Assembly (NCBI RefSeq): GCF_016107655.1
Contig: NZ_JABASX010000003.1
Location: 248,001-312,000, forward strand
Direction: 5' to 3'
DNA from: Brevibacterium antiquum
GTDB taxonomy: Bacteria > Actinomycetota > Actinomycetes > Actinomycetales > Brevibacteriaceae
Length of the DNA: 64,000 nucleotides
The translations under genes and the position numbers were made by a program. Shown here one piece after another: positions 26,096 to 34,197 of this stretch (positions are counted from its first letter, which is position 1; each line of letters begins with the position of its first letter). A model generated the notes under the pieces. That model was given only the letters and a program-made list of their open reading frames with translations. It did no database searches and had not been told where the DNA came from.

Positions 26096-26101
26096 AGTCT
26101 A
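26096..26101 (-). promoter_or_regulatory. -10 hexamer for leaderless zapE
   Basis: TAGACT on the minus strand, seven bases before GTG 26088. A TTGATC 19 bases further upstream could serve as -35. Confidence 0.5.
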
Positions 26102-26173
26102 TTGCAGGCCACGCGTGGTCGATCAACTGCCTCTGACGTGAGAGTGCTCTCAGCCTGCGTGCGAGCACTCCCC

Positions 26174-26233
26174 GCTGAGGTCGTCTCCGCCGAGGTCGTT
26201 TCAGCAGAAGTCGTCTCAGCTGAAGTCGAAGCC
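26174..26233. repeat. 15-bp tandem repeat x4 over the era stop codon
   Basis: GCTGAGGTCGTCTCC, GCCGAGGTCGTTTCA, GCAGAAGTCGTCTCA and GCTGAAGTCGAAGCC. The last is coding, the third holds the era stop (26216-26218), and the second has an in-frame second stop exactly 15 bases downstream. Confidence 0.8.
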
Positions 26234-27151
26234 CAAGCGCCCCAGCTGCTTCGGGTCTCTCTGCCAGTCCTTGGCGATCTTCACATGCAGGTCGAGATAC
26301 ACCTTGGTCCCGAGCAGTGCTTCGATTCCGCGCCTGGATTCGCTTCCGATCGCCTTGAGTCGGCTGCCGCCCTTGCCGATGATGATCGCCTTCTGGCTGG
26401 AGCGTTCGACGTAGAGGTTGACGTGGACGTTCCACAGCGGGTTGTCCTCGCTGCGTCCCTCGCGGGGGTACATCTCCTCAACCTGAGCGGCCAGAGAGTG
26501 CGGAAGCTCGTCGCGGACGCCTTCGAGCGCAGCCTCACGGACGAGCTCGGCGATCATCATCTCCTCCGGCTCATCCGTCAGCTCACCCTCGGGGTAGAGC
26601 GGCGGTGAGACCGGCAGGTGACCGGTCAGTACGGAATCGACCGTGTCGATCTGGAACCCGTCGACAGCCGAGACCGGGACCACGTCGGCGAAGTCGGCGA
26701 GGGCGCCCACGGCCAGCAGAGCCTCGGCGACCTTCTCCTGGGAGACCTTGTCGGTCTTCGTCACCAGAGCCACGATCGGGGTGCGGCCGTCGAGGAGCTC
26801 CAGTTGGGACGCGATGTATTTGTCCCCGGGCCCGATGGGTTCGTCAGCGGGCAGGCAGAAGCCGATGACGTCGACTTCGCTCAGTGTCGAAGCCACAAGA
26901 TCGTTGAGGCGGCTGCCCAGCAGGGTCCGCGGCTTGTGGAGCCCCGGGGTGTCGACGAGGATCAACTGGTGATCGTCTTTGTGGACGATGCCGCGGATCG
27001 TGTGCCGGGTGGTCTGGGGCTTCGCCGAGGTGATCGCGACCTTCTCCCCCACCAGCGCGTTCGTCAGCGTTGACTTACCGGTGTTCGGTCGGCCCACGAA
27101 GCAGGCGAAGCCGGCCCGGTAGTTCTCGGGGTAATCCGTACGAAATTCCAT
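26216..27151 (-). CDS. era: GTPase Era
   Basis: A 311-residue Ras-like GTPase that binds 16S rRNA near its 3' end and assists 30S maturation. G1 is in GRPNTGKSTLTNAL, G3 in LVDTPGLHKPR and G4 in LVTKTDKV; a C-terminal KH domain carries IIGKGGSRLKAIGSESRRG. It begins one base after the end of the CNNM/CBS gene and closes the dnaJ-rsmE-phoH-ybeY-CNNM-era run, with YbeY, RsmE and Era all acting on 16S rRNA. Confidence 0.96.
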   Translation of the reverse strand: MEFRTDYPENYRAGFACFVGRPNTGKSTLTNALVGEKVAITSAKPQTTRHTIRGIVHKDDHQLILVDTPGLHKPRTLLGSRLNDLVASTLSEVDVIGFCLPADEPIGPGDKYIASQLELLDGRTPIVALVTKTDKVSQEKVAEALLAVGALADFADVVPVSAVDGFQIDTVDSVLTGHLPVSPPLYPEGELTDEPEEMMIAELVREAALEGVRDELPHSLAAQVEEMYPREGRSEDNPLWNVHVNLYVERSSQKAIIIGKGGSRLKAIGSESRRGIEALLGTKVYLDLHVKIAKDWQRDPKQLGRLGFDFS

Positions 27152-27152
27152 T

Positions 27153-28406
27153 TCAGTTCTCTTCCTTCGTGACCCTGACGTGGGTGATGCGGTGGCGGCG
27201 GCCCTGCCCCTCCATGGCTTCGATGTTGAGACCTTCGATCGCTGCTTGCGAGCCGTCGATGGGAACGCGGCCGATGAGCTTCGTGAGCAGACCGCCGACG
27301 CTGTTGACGTCGTCCTCGTCGATCTTCACATCGAAGTAATCGGCGAAATCGGAGATCGACATGCGGGTGCTGATGACGAATGACCCGTCGTCGACCTCGA
27401 CGAGTTCATCATCACTGGTGTCGTATTCGTCTTCGATCTCGCCGACGATCTCCTCCACGATGTCTTCGATGGTGACGAGTCCGGCGGTGCCGCCGTATTC
27501 ATCGACGAGGATCGCCAGATGCGTCGAATCGAGCTGCATCTGCTCCAGCAGTTCATCGGCAGGTTTGGTCTCAGGGACGAACAGAACTCCCCGTGCCAGA
27601 ATGTCGACCGATCGCTCTGCGTCCTCCGGGTGGAGGTGGAGTCGTCGGGCGACATCCTTGAGGTAGGCAACGCCGCGAATGTCGTCGAGATCCTCTCCGC
27701 TGACGGGGATCCGTGAGAATCCCGAGCGGAGGAAGAGGTTCATGACCTTGGTCAGCGGTGTGCCGGAGTTGACCGTCACGAGGTCGGTGCGCGGAACCAT
27801 GACCTCATTCGCCGAGGTGTCCGAAAGGTTGAAGACGGATTGGATCATCTCCCGTTCGCCGTCTTCGATGATGTCGGACTCGCTGGCACGCTCCACGAGG
27901 TCGCGCAGCTGGTCGGAGGTGACGAACGGGCCGTCCTTGTACACGCGGTCCGGCGTCAGCAGGTTGCCGAGGAGGACGAGGATCTTCGTCAGCGGCTTGA
28001 GCACGACCAGCGCTGCGCCCACGACCCAGCTGAGGTTGAGGCAGACGGCCAGAGAACGGCGTCGACCGATGGTCCGTGGGGACACGCCGGCAACGACGAA
28101 GACAGCGATCGAGGCGGTGAGCACTGTGAGCACGACCATGAGCGGTCCCACGGAGTAGATCGAGTTATAGGCCAGAGCAATGAAGACCGTGGCCAATGCC
28201 TCCATGAAGTTTCGGACGAAGATGATGACGTTGATGTTGGTGGGCAGATCGATGATGATCTTCTCAGCCCGAAACGCGGCCTTCTTGCCTTCGTCCTTCG
28301 CATCCTGGATCGCCTGATGGGACACGCTGAGCAGAGCGGCATCGACAGCAGACAGAGTCGCCGAAACGACCAGACACAGTGCGGCACCGAGGAACAGCCA
28401 GAGCAC
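27153..28406 (-). CDS. CNNM/CBS-domain (HlyC/CorC-type) membrane protein
   Basis: A 417-residue membrane protein of the CNNM transmembrane plus CBS pair family, linked to divalent cation (Mg/Co) export. The N-terminal DUF21/CNNM domain covers about residues 1-150 with three or four hydrophobic segments (first: LWLFLGAALCLVVSATLSAV). A CBS pair occupies about 195-330 (NEVMVPRTDLVTVNSGTPL; STHLAILVDEYGGTAGLVTI), and a CorC/HlyC domain ends the protein. Its GTG start at 28406 is three bases after the ybeY stop. This gene regularly sits between ybeY and era in actinobacteria. Confidence 0.93.
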   Translation of the reverse strand: MLWLFLGAALCLVVSATLSAVDAALLSVSHQAIQDAKDEGKKAAFRAEKIIIDLPTNINVIIFVRNFMEALATVFIALAYNSIYSVGPLMVVLTVLTASIAVFVVAGVSPRTIGRRRSLAVCLNLSWVVGAALVVLKPLTKILVLLGNLLTPDRVYKDGPFVTSDQLRDLVERASESDIIEDGEREMIQSVFNLSDTSANEVMVPRTDLVTVNSGTPLTKVMNLFLRSGFSRIPVSGEDLDDIRGVAYLKDVARRLHLHPEDAERSVDILARGVLFVPETKPADELLEQMQLDSTHLAILVDEYGGTAGLVTIEDIVEEIVGEIEDEYDTSDDELVEVDDGSFVISTRMSISDFADYFDVKIDEDDVNSVGGLLTKLIGRVPIDGSQAAIEGLNIEAMEGQGRRHRITHVRVTKEEN

Positions 28407-28409
28407 GGC

Positions 28410-28898
28410 TCAGACCTCGGTGGGGGAAGGGATGTCGGTGCGACCATCGTAGCGGGCGGCGAAGAAGGTGAGCAGCAGATGCCGCTGCAGGGCGAACATC
28501 TCTTCCTTCTCCTCAGGCTCGCCGTGGTCGTATCCGAGCAGGTGCAGGAACCCGTGGACGGTCAGCAGGAGCACCTCGTCCATGGTCGAATGTCCCGAGG
28601 ACGAAGCCTGGGCGGCGGCCACCTCGGGGCAGATGATGATGTCGCCCATCTGGCCCTCGGTGGGAGCTCCGGCCTGTCCCTGTGTGAGCTGGTCCATCGG
28701 GAACGACATCACATCGGTGGGACCGTCGAGGTCCATCCAGGTGATGTGGAGTTCCTCCATCGCCTTCGCATCGACCATCGTGACTGCGAGTTCCGCGCCG
28801 GCGTGCATGTGCAGAGCCTGACCCAGGTATTCGGTCAGAGCCACGACCTCGTCGAGGTCGATAGCTTCGTCTGTCTCGTTTGAGATCTCGGTATTCAC
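28410..28898 (-). CDS. ybeY: endoribonuclease YbeY (rRNA maturation factor)
   Basis: A 162-residue zinc-dependent RNase acting in 16S rRNA 3'-end maturation and ribosome quality control. The zinc motif HGFLHLLGYDH (H3xH5xH) is intact. The GTG at 28898 overlaps the phoH stop (GTGA), so this start is preferred over one five codons upstream. It is coupled between phoH and the CNNM gene. The C-terminal ~20 residues beyond the motif are variable. Confidence 0.95.
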   Translation of the reverse strand: MNTEISNETDEAIDLDEVVALTEYLGQALHMHAGAELAVTMVDAKAMEELHITWMDLDGPTDVMSFPMDQLTQGQAGAPTEGQMGDIIICPEVAAAQASSSGHSTMDEVLLLTVHGFLHLLGYDHGEPEEKEEMFALQRHLLLTFFAARYDGRTDIPSPTEV

Positions 28899-29947
28899 TC
28901 GGTGCTTCCCCACAGGTCATAGGCGTCGACGATCTTCGTCACCAGCTGATGGCGGACGACATCCTTGCTGCCAAGGTGGCAGAATTCCATGTCGTCGATT
29001 CCGGTCAGAATGTCCTGGACAAGGTTGAGACCGCTGCGGGTCTTGCCGGGCAGGTCGATCTGGGAGACGTCTCCGGTGACGACCATCCGCGCGCCGAAGC
29101 CCAGCCGGGTGAGGAACATCTTCATCTGCTCGCCGGTCGTGTTCTGCGCTTCATCGAGGATGATGAACGCATCGTTGAGGGTTCGGCCGCGCATGTATGC
29201 CAACGGTGCGACCTCGATGGTCCCCGTTTCGATGAGCAGCGGAATCGACTCGGGATCAACCATGTCGTGCAGAGCGTCGTAGAGGGGCCGCACGTAGGGG
29301 TCGATCTTCTCGTTCAGCGTTCCCGGCAGATAACCCAGGCTCTCCCCCGCCTCAACCGCTGGGCGGGTGAGGATGATGCGTGAGACTTCTTTGTGCTGCA
29401 GGGCGTTGATGGCCATGGCCATCGCCAGGTACGTCTTGCCCGTACCTGCTGGACCGATGCCGAAGGTGATCGTGTGGTTGCGGATCGCATTGACATAATC
29501 GTGCTGGCCCATCGTCTTGGGACGGATGGACTTTCCGCGGGTAGACAGGATGTTCGTTCCCATCACCGCCGAGGCGGCCTTGCCCTCCGAGGAGAACGAC
29601 GCCACCCGGTCGATCGTCTCCTCGTTGATGCGGTGGCCGGAACCGTGCAGCTTTTTGAGCTCCCCGATCACGGAGACGAAGGCTGCCACGCGCGTCGGTT
29701 CGCCGCTGGCCTGGACCTGGTTGGCGCGCACGTGCAGGTCAAGCTCGGGGAATACTCGCTCGAGCTTCCGCAGGTTCGACTCCCCCGGCCCGAAGAACTC
29801 GACCAGATCGATGGAGTCGGGAATCACGAGACGCACTGTGTCCGATGCAGCTTCTTCGGCAGGTGTGTTGTTCACAGAGTTCGTGGGCTGAGTGGAGGTG
29901 TCCAGAATGATCCTTCGTGACTGTTCGTACTTGTGGGAGTACTGCAA
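28895..29947 (-). CDS. phoH: PhoH family P-loop ATPase
   Basis: A PhoH-like ATPase, about 350 residues. Walker A is in ITFGIGPAGTGKTYLAMAMA, followed by ILTRPAVEAGESLGYLPG and Walker B (AFIILDEAQNTTGEQMKMFL). An N-terminal KH-like region (LVEFFGPGESNLRKLERVFP) precedes the ATPase. A role in RNA metabolism is inferred from the ybeY-linked context. The start is uncertain: the open frame runs back into rsmE, and TTG 29947 with GGAAG seven bases upstream is the best candidate I can see; a later non-ATG start would remove about 15-25 residues. Confidence 0.92.
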   Translation of the reverse strand: MQYSHKYEQSRRIILDTSTQPTNSVNNTPAEEAASDTVRLVIPDSIDLVEFFGPGESNLRKLERVFPELDLHVRANQVQASGEPTRVAAFVSVIGELKKLHGSGHRINEETIDRVASFSSEGKAASAVMGTNILSTRGKSIRPKTMGQHDYVNAIRNHTITFGIGPAGTGKTYLAMAMAINALQHKEVSRIILTRPAVEAGESLGYLPGTLNEKIDPYVRPLYDALHDMVDPESIPLLIETGTIEVAPLAYMRGRTLNDAFIILDEAQNTTGEQMKMFLTRLGFGARMVVTGDVSQIDLPGKTRSGLNLVQDILTGIDDMEFCHLGSKDVVRHQLVTKIVDAYDLWGSTE

Positions 29948-29975
29948 TTGTGTGCTTCCATCGTAGTCGCCTTCG

Positions 29976-30758
29976 TCACCAACGGCCCAATGAATTCTGA
30001 GCCATGACGAGTCCGGCCGCTCCGGCCGAGGACGACCGCAGAACCGTGGGTCCCAGGAGCACGGCTTTCGCACCGATGGCTGCGAGTGCATCGAGCTCAG
30101 CGTCGCTGATCCCGCCTTCAGGACCGACGACGAGGACGATGCGTCCAGAATCTGTGCCCGAGGCTTCTTCGACGGCTGAGGTATTCGCTGGTCCGGCATC
30201 TCTCAGAGCCTGCGACAGTTTCTGCTCGGCGGCTTCGTGGAGGACGTAGACGGTGTCGCTCTCGGTCAGAATCGATGCCAGGCCGGTGCCGCGGACAAGT
30301 TCGTGGCGCAGAGGGAAGCGGGAGCGTCTGGCCTGCAGGGATGCCGCCCGCAGAACGTTGTCCCACTTGGCTGCGAGCTTGTCGCGCTTCTTCGCGGGCC
30401 AGTCGGCGATCGAGCGCTCGGCGGCCCAGGGGACCACCTCGTCGACTCCGATCTCTGTGGCGGCTTCGATCGCCTGCAGATCGCGGTCGCCCTTGGCCAG
30501 AGCCTGCACGAGGACCAACCGTGGCTGGTCCTCGTCGGTGTGAGTCACCGAGGCGACGTGCAGCCCCAGTTCGTTCGCCGAGGCGGCCGAGACCGTTCCG
30601 CATACGCGGGTGCCGGATCCGTCGACGACTTCGAGCTCGTCCCCGGGCCCGAGTCTGCGGACTCGGACCGCGTGCCCGGCCACGTCCTCACCGAAGGTGA
30701 GCACCTGGCCGGCGGCCGCCTCGGCGACCTGGGTCGAGAAGAAGACGGGAAGACTCAC
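29976..30758 (-). CDS. rsmE: 16S rRNA (uracil1498-N3)-methyltransferase RsmE
   Basis: A 260-residue SPOUT-class methyltransferase that modifies U1498 of 16S rRNA using S-adenosylmethionine. An N-terminal PUA-like region (about 1-75) is followed by the SPOUT knot with LVVGPEGGISDAELDAL and VLLGPTVLRSSSAGAAGLV; the usual LRTETA motif reads LRSSSA here. The GTG start at 30758 overlaps the dnaJ stop by four bases (GTGA), tying it to the heat-shock operon. Confidence 0.94.
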   Translation of the reverse strand: MSLPVFFSTQVAEAAAGQVLTFGEDVAGHAVRVRRLGPGDELEVVDGSGTRVCGTVSAASANELGLHVASVTHTDEDQPRLVLVQALAKGDRDLQAIEAATEIGVDEVVPWAAERSIADWPAKKRDKLAAKWDNVLRAASLQARRSRFPLRHELVRGTGLASILTESDTVYVLHEAAEQKLSQALRDAGPANTSAVEEASGTDSGRIVLVVGPEGGISDAELDALAAIGAKAVLLGPTVLRSSSAGAAGLVMAQNSLGRW

Positions 30759-31870
30759 CGACCGGCGAACTTCTCGCGCATGCGGGAGAACATGCCGCGG
30801 TTCTGGGTGGTGATCTGAGCGCGTGGGGTCTCTTCCTCGCGCAGAGTCGCCAGCTGTGACAGCAGATCCTTCTGCTCATCGTCAAGCTTGTCCGGCGTCA
30901 GCACGTCGACCGTGACGAGCAGGTCGCCTCGGGTCTCCGAACGCAGCCGGGTGGCACCGAGTCCTGGAAGCTTGATGACGGTGCCCGACTGGATGCCGGC
31001 TTCGATCGAGAGTTCTTGCGAGCCGTCGAAGGTGTCGAAGGGGATCGAAGCGCCCAGAGCGGCTGCGGTCATCGGCACGGAGACGGAGGCGCGCAGGTTG
31101 TCACCGTCGCGCTGGAAGACTTCGTGGCGGGCGACCATGACCTCGACGAAGAGGTCACCGGCAGGACCGCCGCCGGGTCCCACTTCGCCCTGCGATGAGA
31201 GCTGGATGCGAGTTCCGTCGGAGACTCCGGCGGGGATGCGGATCTTCATGGTCCGCTGCTTGCGAACGCGACCGTCACCCTGGCAGTTGAGGCAGGGGTT
31301 GGGGATGACGGTGCCGAAGCCGTGGCAGGAGTTGCACGTCTGGTTCGTCACCATCTGGCCCAGGAGCGTCCGGGTCATGCGCTGAACGCTGCCGGCACCG
31401 TGGCACAGGGAGCATGTCTCAACGGATGTGCCCTGCTGGGTTCCGGCACCTGAACATGTGTCGCAGACGACGGCAGTGGTGACATCGAGGTCGATGTTGC
31501 CGCCGAACGCGGCGGTCTCGAGATCGATGTTGACTCCGACGAGTGCGTCCTTGCCGCGCTGTGTGCGCGGCATCGGACCGCCGGCCGAGCCGGCTCCCCC
31601 GCCGAAGAAGGTCTCGAAGATGTCGCCGAAGCCGCCGAAGCCGCCTCCGGCTGGGAAGCCCTGTCCGTTCTCGCCGCCGCCCATGTCGTAGTTCCGGCGC
31701 TTCTCCGAATCGGAGAGGACATCGTAGGCGAGGGAAATGGCTTTGAATTCGTCCTCGTGTCCGGGGTTCACATCGGGGTGATACTTCCGGGCCAGCTTTC
31801 GGTACGACGATTTGATTTCAGCCGCCGAAGCGTCTTTGGACACTCCGAGTGTTTCATAGTGATCGGCCAC
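30755..31870 (-). CDS. dnaJ: chaperone protein DnaJ
   Basis: The Hsp40 co-chaperone of DnaK, 371 residues. The J domain (ADHYETLGVSKDASAAEIK, with HPD in KYHPDVNPG) is followed by a Gly/Phe-rich linker and the four zinc-finger repeats CDTCSGAG, CSLCHGAG, CNSCHGFG and CLNCQGDG, so it is the complete type I form. No grpE-dnaK is adjacent, so this is the hrcA-linked second dnaJ typical of actinobacteria. The start is GTG 31870, with GGGAGAGAG upstream. Confidence 0.96.
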   Translation of the reverse strand: MADHYETLGVSKDASAAEIKSSYRKLARKYHPDVNPGHEDEFKAISLAYDVLSDSEKRRNYDMGGGENGQGFPAGGGFGGFGDIFETFFGGGAGSAGGPMPRTQRGKDALVGVNIDLETAAFGGNIDLDVTTAVVCDTCSGAGTQQGTSVETCSLCHGAGSVQRMTRTLLGQMVTNQTCNSCHGFGTVIPNPCLNCQGDGRVRKQRTMKIRIPAGVSDGTRIQLSSQGEVGPGGGPAGDLFVEVMVARHEVFQRDGDNLRASVSVPMTAAALGASIPFDTFDGSQELSIEAGIQSGTVIKLPGLGATRLRSETRGDLLVTVDVLTPDKLDDEQKDLLSQLATLREEETPRAQITTQNRGMFSRMREKFAGR

Positions 31871-31901
31871 AGAAACTTCTCTCTCCCTGGTGGTGTGCGT
31901 T

Positions 31902-31973
31902 GTTCGCGTTATCGTGCCTGTTCGCAGTGTGGTGCTTGGTCACGCTGTGCTGCTTGTTCGCGCTGTGCTGTGT
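31902..31973. repeat. 18-bp tandem repeat x4 between hrcA and dnaJ
   Basis: Units at 31902, 31920, 31938 and 31956, for example GTTCGCAGTGTGGTGCTT and GTTCGCGCTGTGCTGTGT. They fill most of the 121-base gap, ending 18 bases from the hrcA stop and starting 31 bases before the dnaJ GTG, so they are transcribed as dnaJ leader. Confidence 0.75.
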
Positions 31974-31991
31974 GCTCTGGTGTCGGTGCAT

Positions 31992-33062
31992 CTAACCCTG
32001 GTCGAGGACAGAGGAGACGTATTTCGCCACGGCCCGGACAGCTGTGATCGTCGTAGGATAATCCATCCGGGTCGGCCCGAGCACTGCCAATCGCGCGGTG
32101 GACCCCGCGTCATGACCATATTCGGCGGCCACGAGGGATGTCGAGCTGAACGACTCGTGAGTATTCTCACGACCGATCCGAACGCTGATCTCCTCTTGGT
32201 CCTCAGCCATCGACGTCAGCAGCTTGAGCAGTACGACCTGCTCTTCGAAAGCTTCGAGGATCGGTGCCATCTTCTCACCGAACTCCCTACCGGAGCGAGC
32301 CAGGTTTGCTGTGCCTGCCATGATGATGCGCTCTTCACGCGTGGCAATGACGAGATCAGTGACGGCGGAGCGGACCTGTGCCAGTGCTGCGGCTACGTCC
32401 GTTCCGACAGCGCCGGCTCCCACGACAGGTTCTGCCTGGGTGCCGTCATCGTTCTGAACCGAAGCACGAGGTGTGGCCGTGCTCACGACTCGCGACAGCT
32501 TCTGGCCGGAGAATTCGGCGTTGACCTCATCGCGGATTCCGCGCAGCGACTCATCGTCAACGACGCCCGGCGTGATCACGATCTTCTGCTCGACCTGCCC
32601 TGCATCGGTGATGAGGACGACGAGGATGCGGTTGGGGCCCAGGCCCACTACCTCGATGTGCTTGATCGTGGCACGTGAGACGGTCGGGTACTGGATCAGC
32701 GCCACTTGGTGGGTCAGACCCGAGAGGACCCGCACCGTGCGGTCGAGCATGTCGTCGAGGTCCCCGTTGCCATCGATGAGCTGGAAGATCGCACGCCGCT
32801 CAGCGTGTGTGAGCGGTTTGAAGTCGTCGATGCGATCAACGAACATCCGATATCCGAGATCCGTCGGAATTCGACCGGCGGAGGTATGAGGCTGCGCAAT
32901 GTAGCCCTCCTGCTCCAGGTGGGCCATGTCATTGCGGATCGTGGCCGGAGAGACACCGAGCGTGTGGCGCTGAACGATGGCCTTCGACCCGACGGGTTCA
33001 TTGGTGGCGACGAAGTCTTCGACGATCGCTCGCAGAACCTGTGCTCGCCTGCTGTCGTTCAT
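31992..33062 (-). CDS. hrcA: heat-inducible transcription repressor HrcA
   Basis: A 356-residue repressor of class I heat-shock genes that binds the CIRCE element. The N-terminal winged helix (residues ~1-75) contains RRAQVLRAIVEDFVATNEPV and GVSPATIRNDMAHLEQEGYI; the GAF-like core and C-terminal domain follow. The ATG at 33062 is chosen for its AAGGGGAC ribosome site. A CIRCE match 30 bases upstream means the hrcA-dnaJ operon is almost certainly autoregulated. Confidence 0.96.
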   Translation of the reverse strand: MNDSRRAQVLRAIVEDFVATNEPVGSKAIVQRHTLGVSPATIRNDMAHLEQEGYIAQPHTSAGRIPTDLGYRMFVDRIDDFKPLTHAERRAIFQLIDGNGDLDDMLDRTVRVLSGLTHQVALIQYPTVSRATIKHIEVVGLGPNRILVVLITDAGQVEQKIVITPGVVDDESLRGIRDEVNAEFSGQKLSRVVSTATPRASVQNDDGTQAEPVVGAGAVGTDVAAALAQVRSAVTDLVIATREERIIMAGTANLARSGREFGEKMAPILEAFEEQVVLLKLLTSMAEDQEEISVRIGRENTHESFSSTSLVAAEYGHDAGSTARLAVLGPTRMDYPTTITAVRAVAKYVSSVLDQG

Positions 33063-33091
33063 TCGTCCCCTTCCTTCGTCCGGCACCGCAT

Positions 33092-33118
33092 TTGGCACTC
33101 ATCTGCTGTGAGTGCCAA
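33092..33118. promoter_or_regulatory. CIRCE operator
   Basis: TTGGCACTC, nine bases, GAGTGCCAA: a perfect inverted repeat differing from the classic TTAGCACTC-N9-GAGTGCTAA by one compensated pair. It lies between hrcA and the divergent DUF3097 gene, 30 bases before the hrcA start. Confidence 0.93.
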
Positions 33119-33195
33119 TTCTACGCCTCTTGCATTCCGAATTCACTTTCCGGCCTGCCCCAGCGGGTCTGCACCCATCGCATCACGTCCTTGAT

Positions 33196-33201
33196 TAGGG
33201 T
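33196..33201 (+). promoter_or_regulatory. -10 hexamer before the DUF3097 gene
   Basis: TAGGGT eight bases before GTG 33210, suggesting a leaderless or nearly leaderless message. Confidence 0.4.
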
Positions 33202-33209
33202 GGTTGACC

Positions 33210-34067
33210 GTGAATACCTTTGATCGCTACGGACCCGATGTGCTGGCTGGCTCCTCACCTTCCTCGCACCGGCCCAAGAAGTCCACACCTGTTGAGCTGG
33301 GTCTCGGAATGGTCCTCGAAGACGCGATGAGCGGATACGTCGGCGCCGTCGTCGGCGCTGAGAAGACCACCGCCGGAATCGTCGTCAATCTTGAGGACCG
33401 TGCAGGCAAGGTCCGCGCATTCCCCCTGGGTCCTGGCTTCCTGCTTGAGGGCAAACCCGTCGACATCAAACTGCCGGCCAAGAAGAAGTCGGCTCCCGGT
33501 CGCACGGCTTCGGGCTCACGTGCGGTCGGCAATGCTCGCGCCCGGGTGGCTCGCGGTTCCCGCATCTGGGTCGAAGGAAAACACGATGCCGAGCTCGTCG
33601 AGAAGATCTGGGGCGACGATCTGCGCATCGAGGGAGTCGTCGTCGAACCGCTGGGTGGACTCGACGATGTCGCCGACAAGCTCGCGGCGTTCGGTCCTGA
33701 CAAGGATCACCGCGTCGGAGTCCTCGCCGACCACCTCGTGTCCGGCACCAAGGAATCCAAGATCGCCGAGGCGGTGCGTGCCGATCCCCGCTACCGCGAC
33801 GTCGTCCACATCATCGGTCATCCCTATGTCGACATCTGGCAGGCGGTCAAACCTCATGTCGTCGGCATCAGGGAATGGCCGGTGGTCCCCCGTGGTGAGG
33901 ATTGGAAGACGGGAATCCTAAGACGTATCGGTTGGCCGCACGCCGACCACAGGGATGTGGCACGGGGCTGGGTGCGCATCCTGGGCAAGGTCAGCACCAT
34001 AGCCGATGTCGAGCCCACGCTCTCTGGCCGAGTCGAAGAGCTCATCGACTTCGTCACCGTCGGCTGA
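33210..34067 (+). CDS. DUF3097 family protein
   Basis: A 285-residue soluble protein of the actinobacterial DUF3097 family. Visible conserved stretches are SRIWVEGKHDAELVEKIWGD and GVLADHLVSGTKESKIAEAV, followed by HPYVDIWQAVKP. The first resembles the start of a Toprim fold (EGKHDxxxVEKxxG), suggesting a nucleic-acid enzyme, but that is inference. The GTG at 33210 is preferred over TTG 33204 because of the -10 hexamer TAGGGT upstream. It is divergent from hrcA, sharing the CIRCE-containing region of about 150 bases. Confidence 0.85.
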   Translation: MNTFDRYGPDVLAGSSPSSHRPKKSTPVELGLGMVLEDAMSGYVGAVVGAEKTTAGIVVNLEDRAGKVRAFPLGPGFLLEGKPVDIKLPAKKKSAPGRTASGSRAVGNARARVARGSRIWVEGKHDAELVEKIWGDDLRIEGVVVEPLGGLDDVADKLAAFGPDKDHRVGVLADHLVSGTKESKIAEAVRADPRYRDVVHIIGHPYVDIWQAVKPHVVGIREWPVVPRGEDWKTGILRRIGWPHADHRDVARGWVRILGKVSTIADVEPTLSGRVEELIDFVTVG

Positions 34068-34075
34068 AGCTCGAT

Positions 34076-34105
34076 CGCATCTCGTCAAGAGCAGGATGAG
34101 ATGTG
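34076..34105 (+). terminator. terminator hairpin after the DUF3097 gene
   Basis: CGCATCTCGTC, an 8-base loop, and GATGAGATGTG: an 11-bp stem with two G-T pairs, eight bases beyond the stop codon. There is no T-run. Confidence 0.55.
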
Positions 34106-34197
34106 ATCAACTTGGTACAGCTTTGAGGCAAACCCCCATCCGGCGACCACACGTTTGACGATAGGGTGAAGGCCACGAAGCTCTGAAAGGATCCCGC

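Noticed and set aside
31902..31973. CRISPR array between hrcA and dnaJ
   Set aside because: The units are contiguous with no spacers, imperfect, and no cas genes are present.
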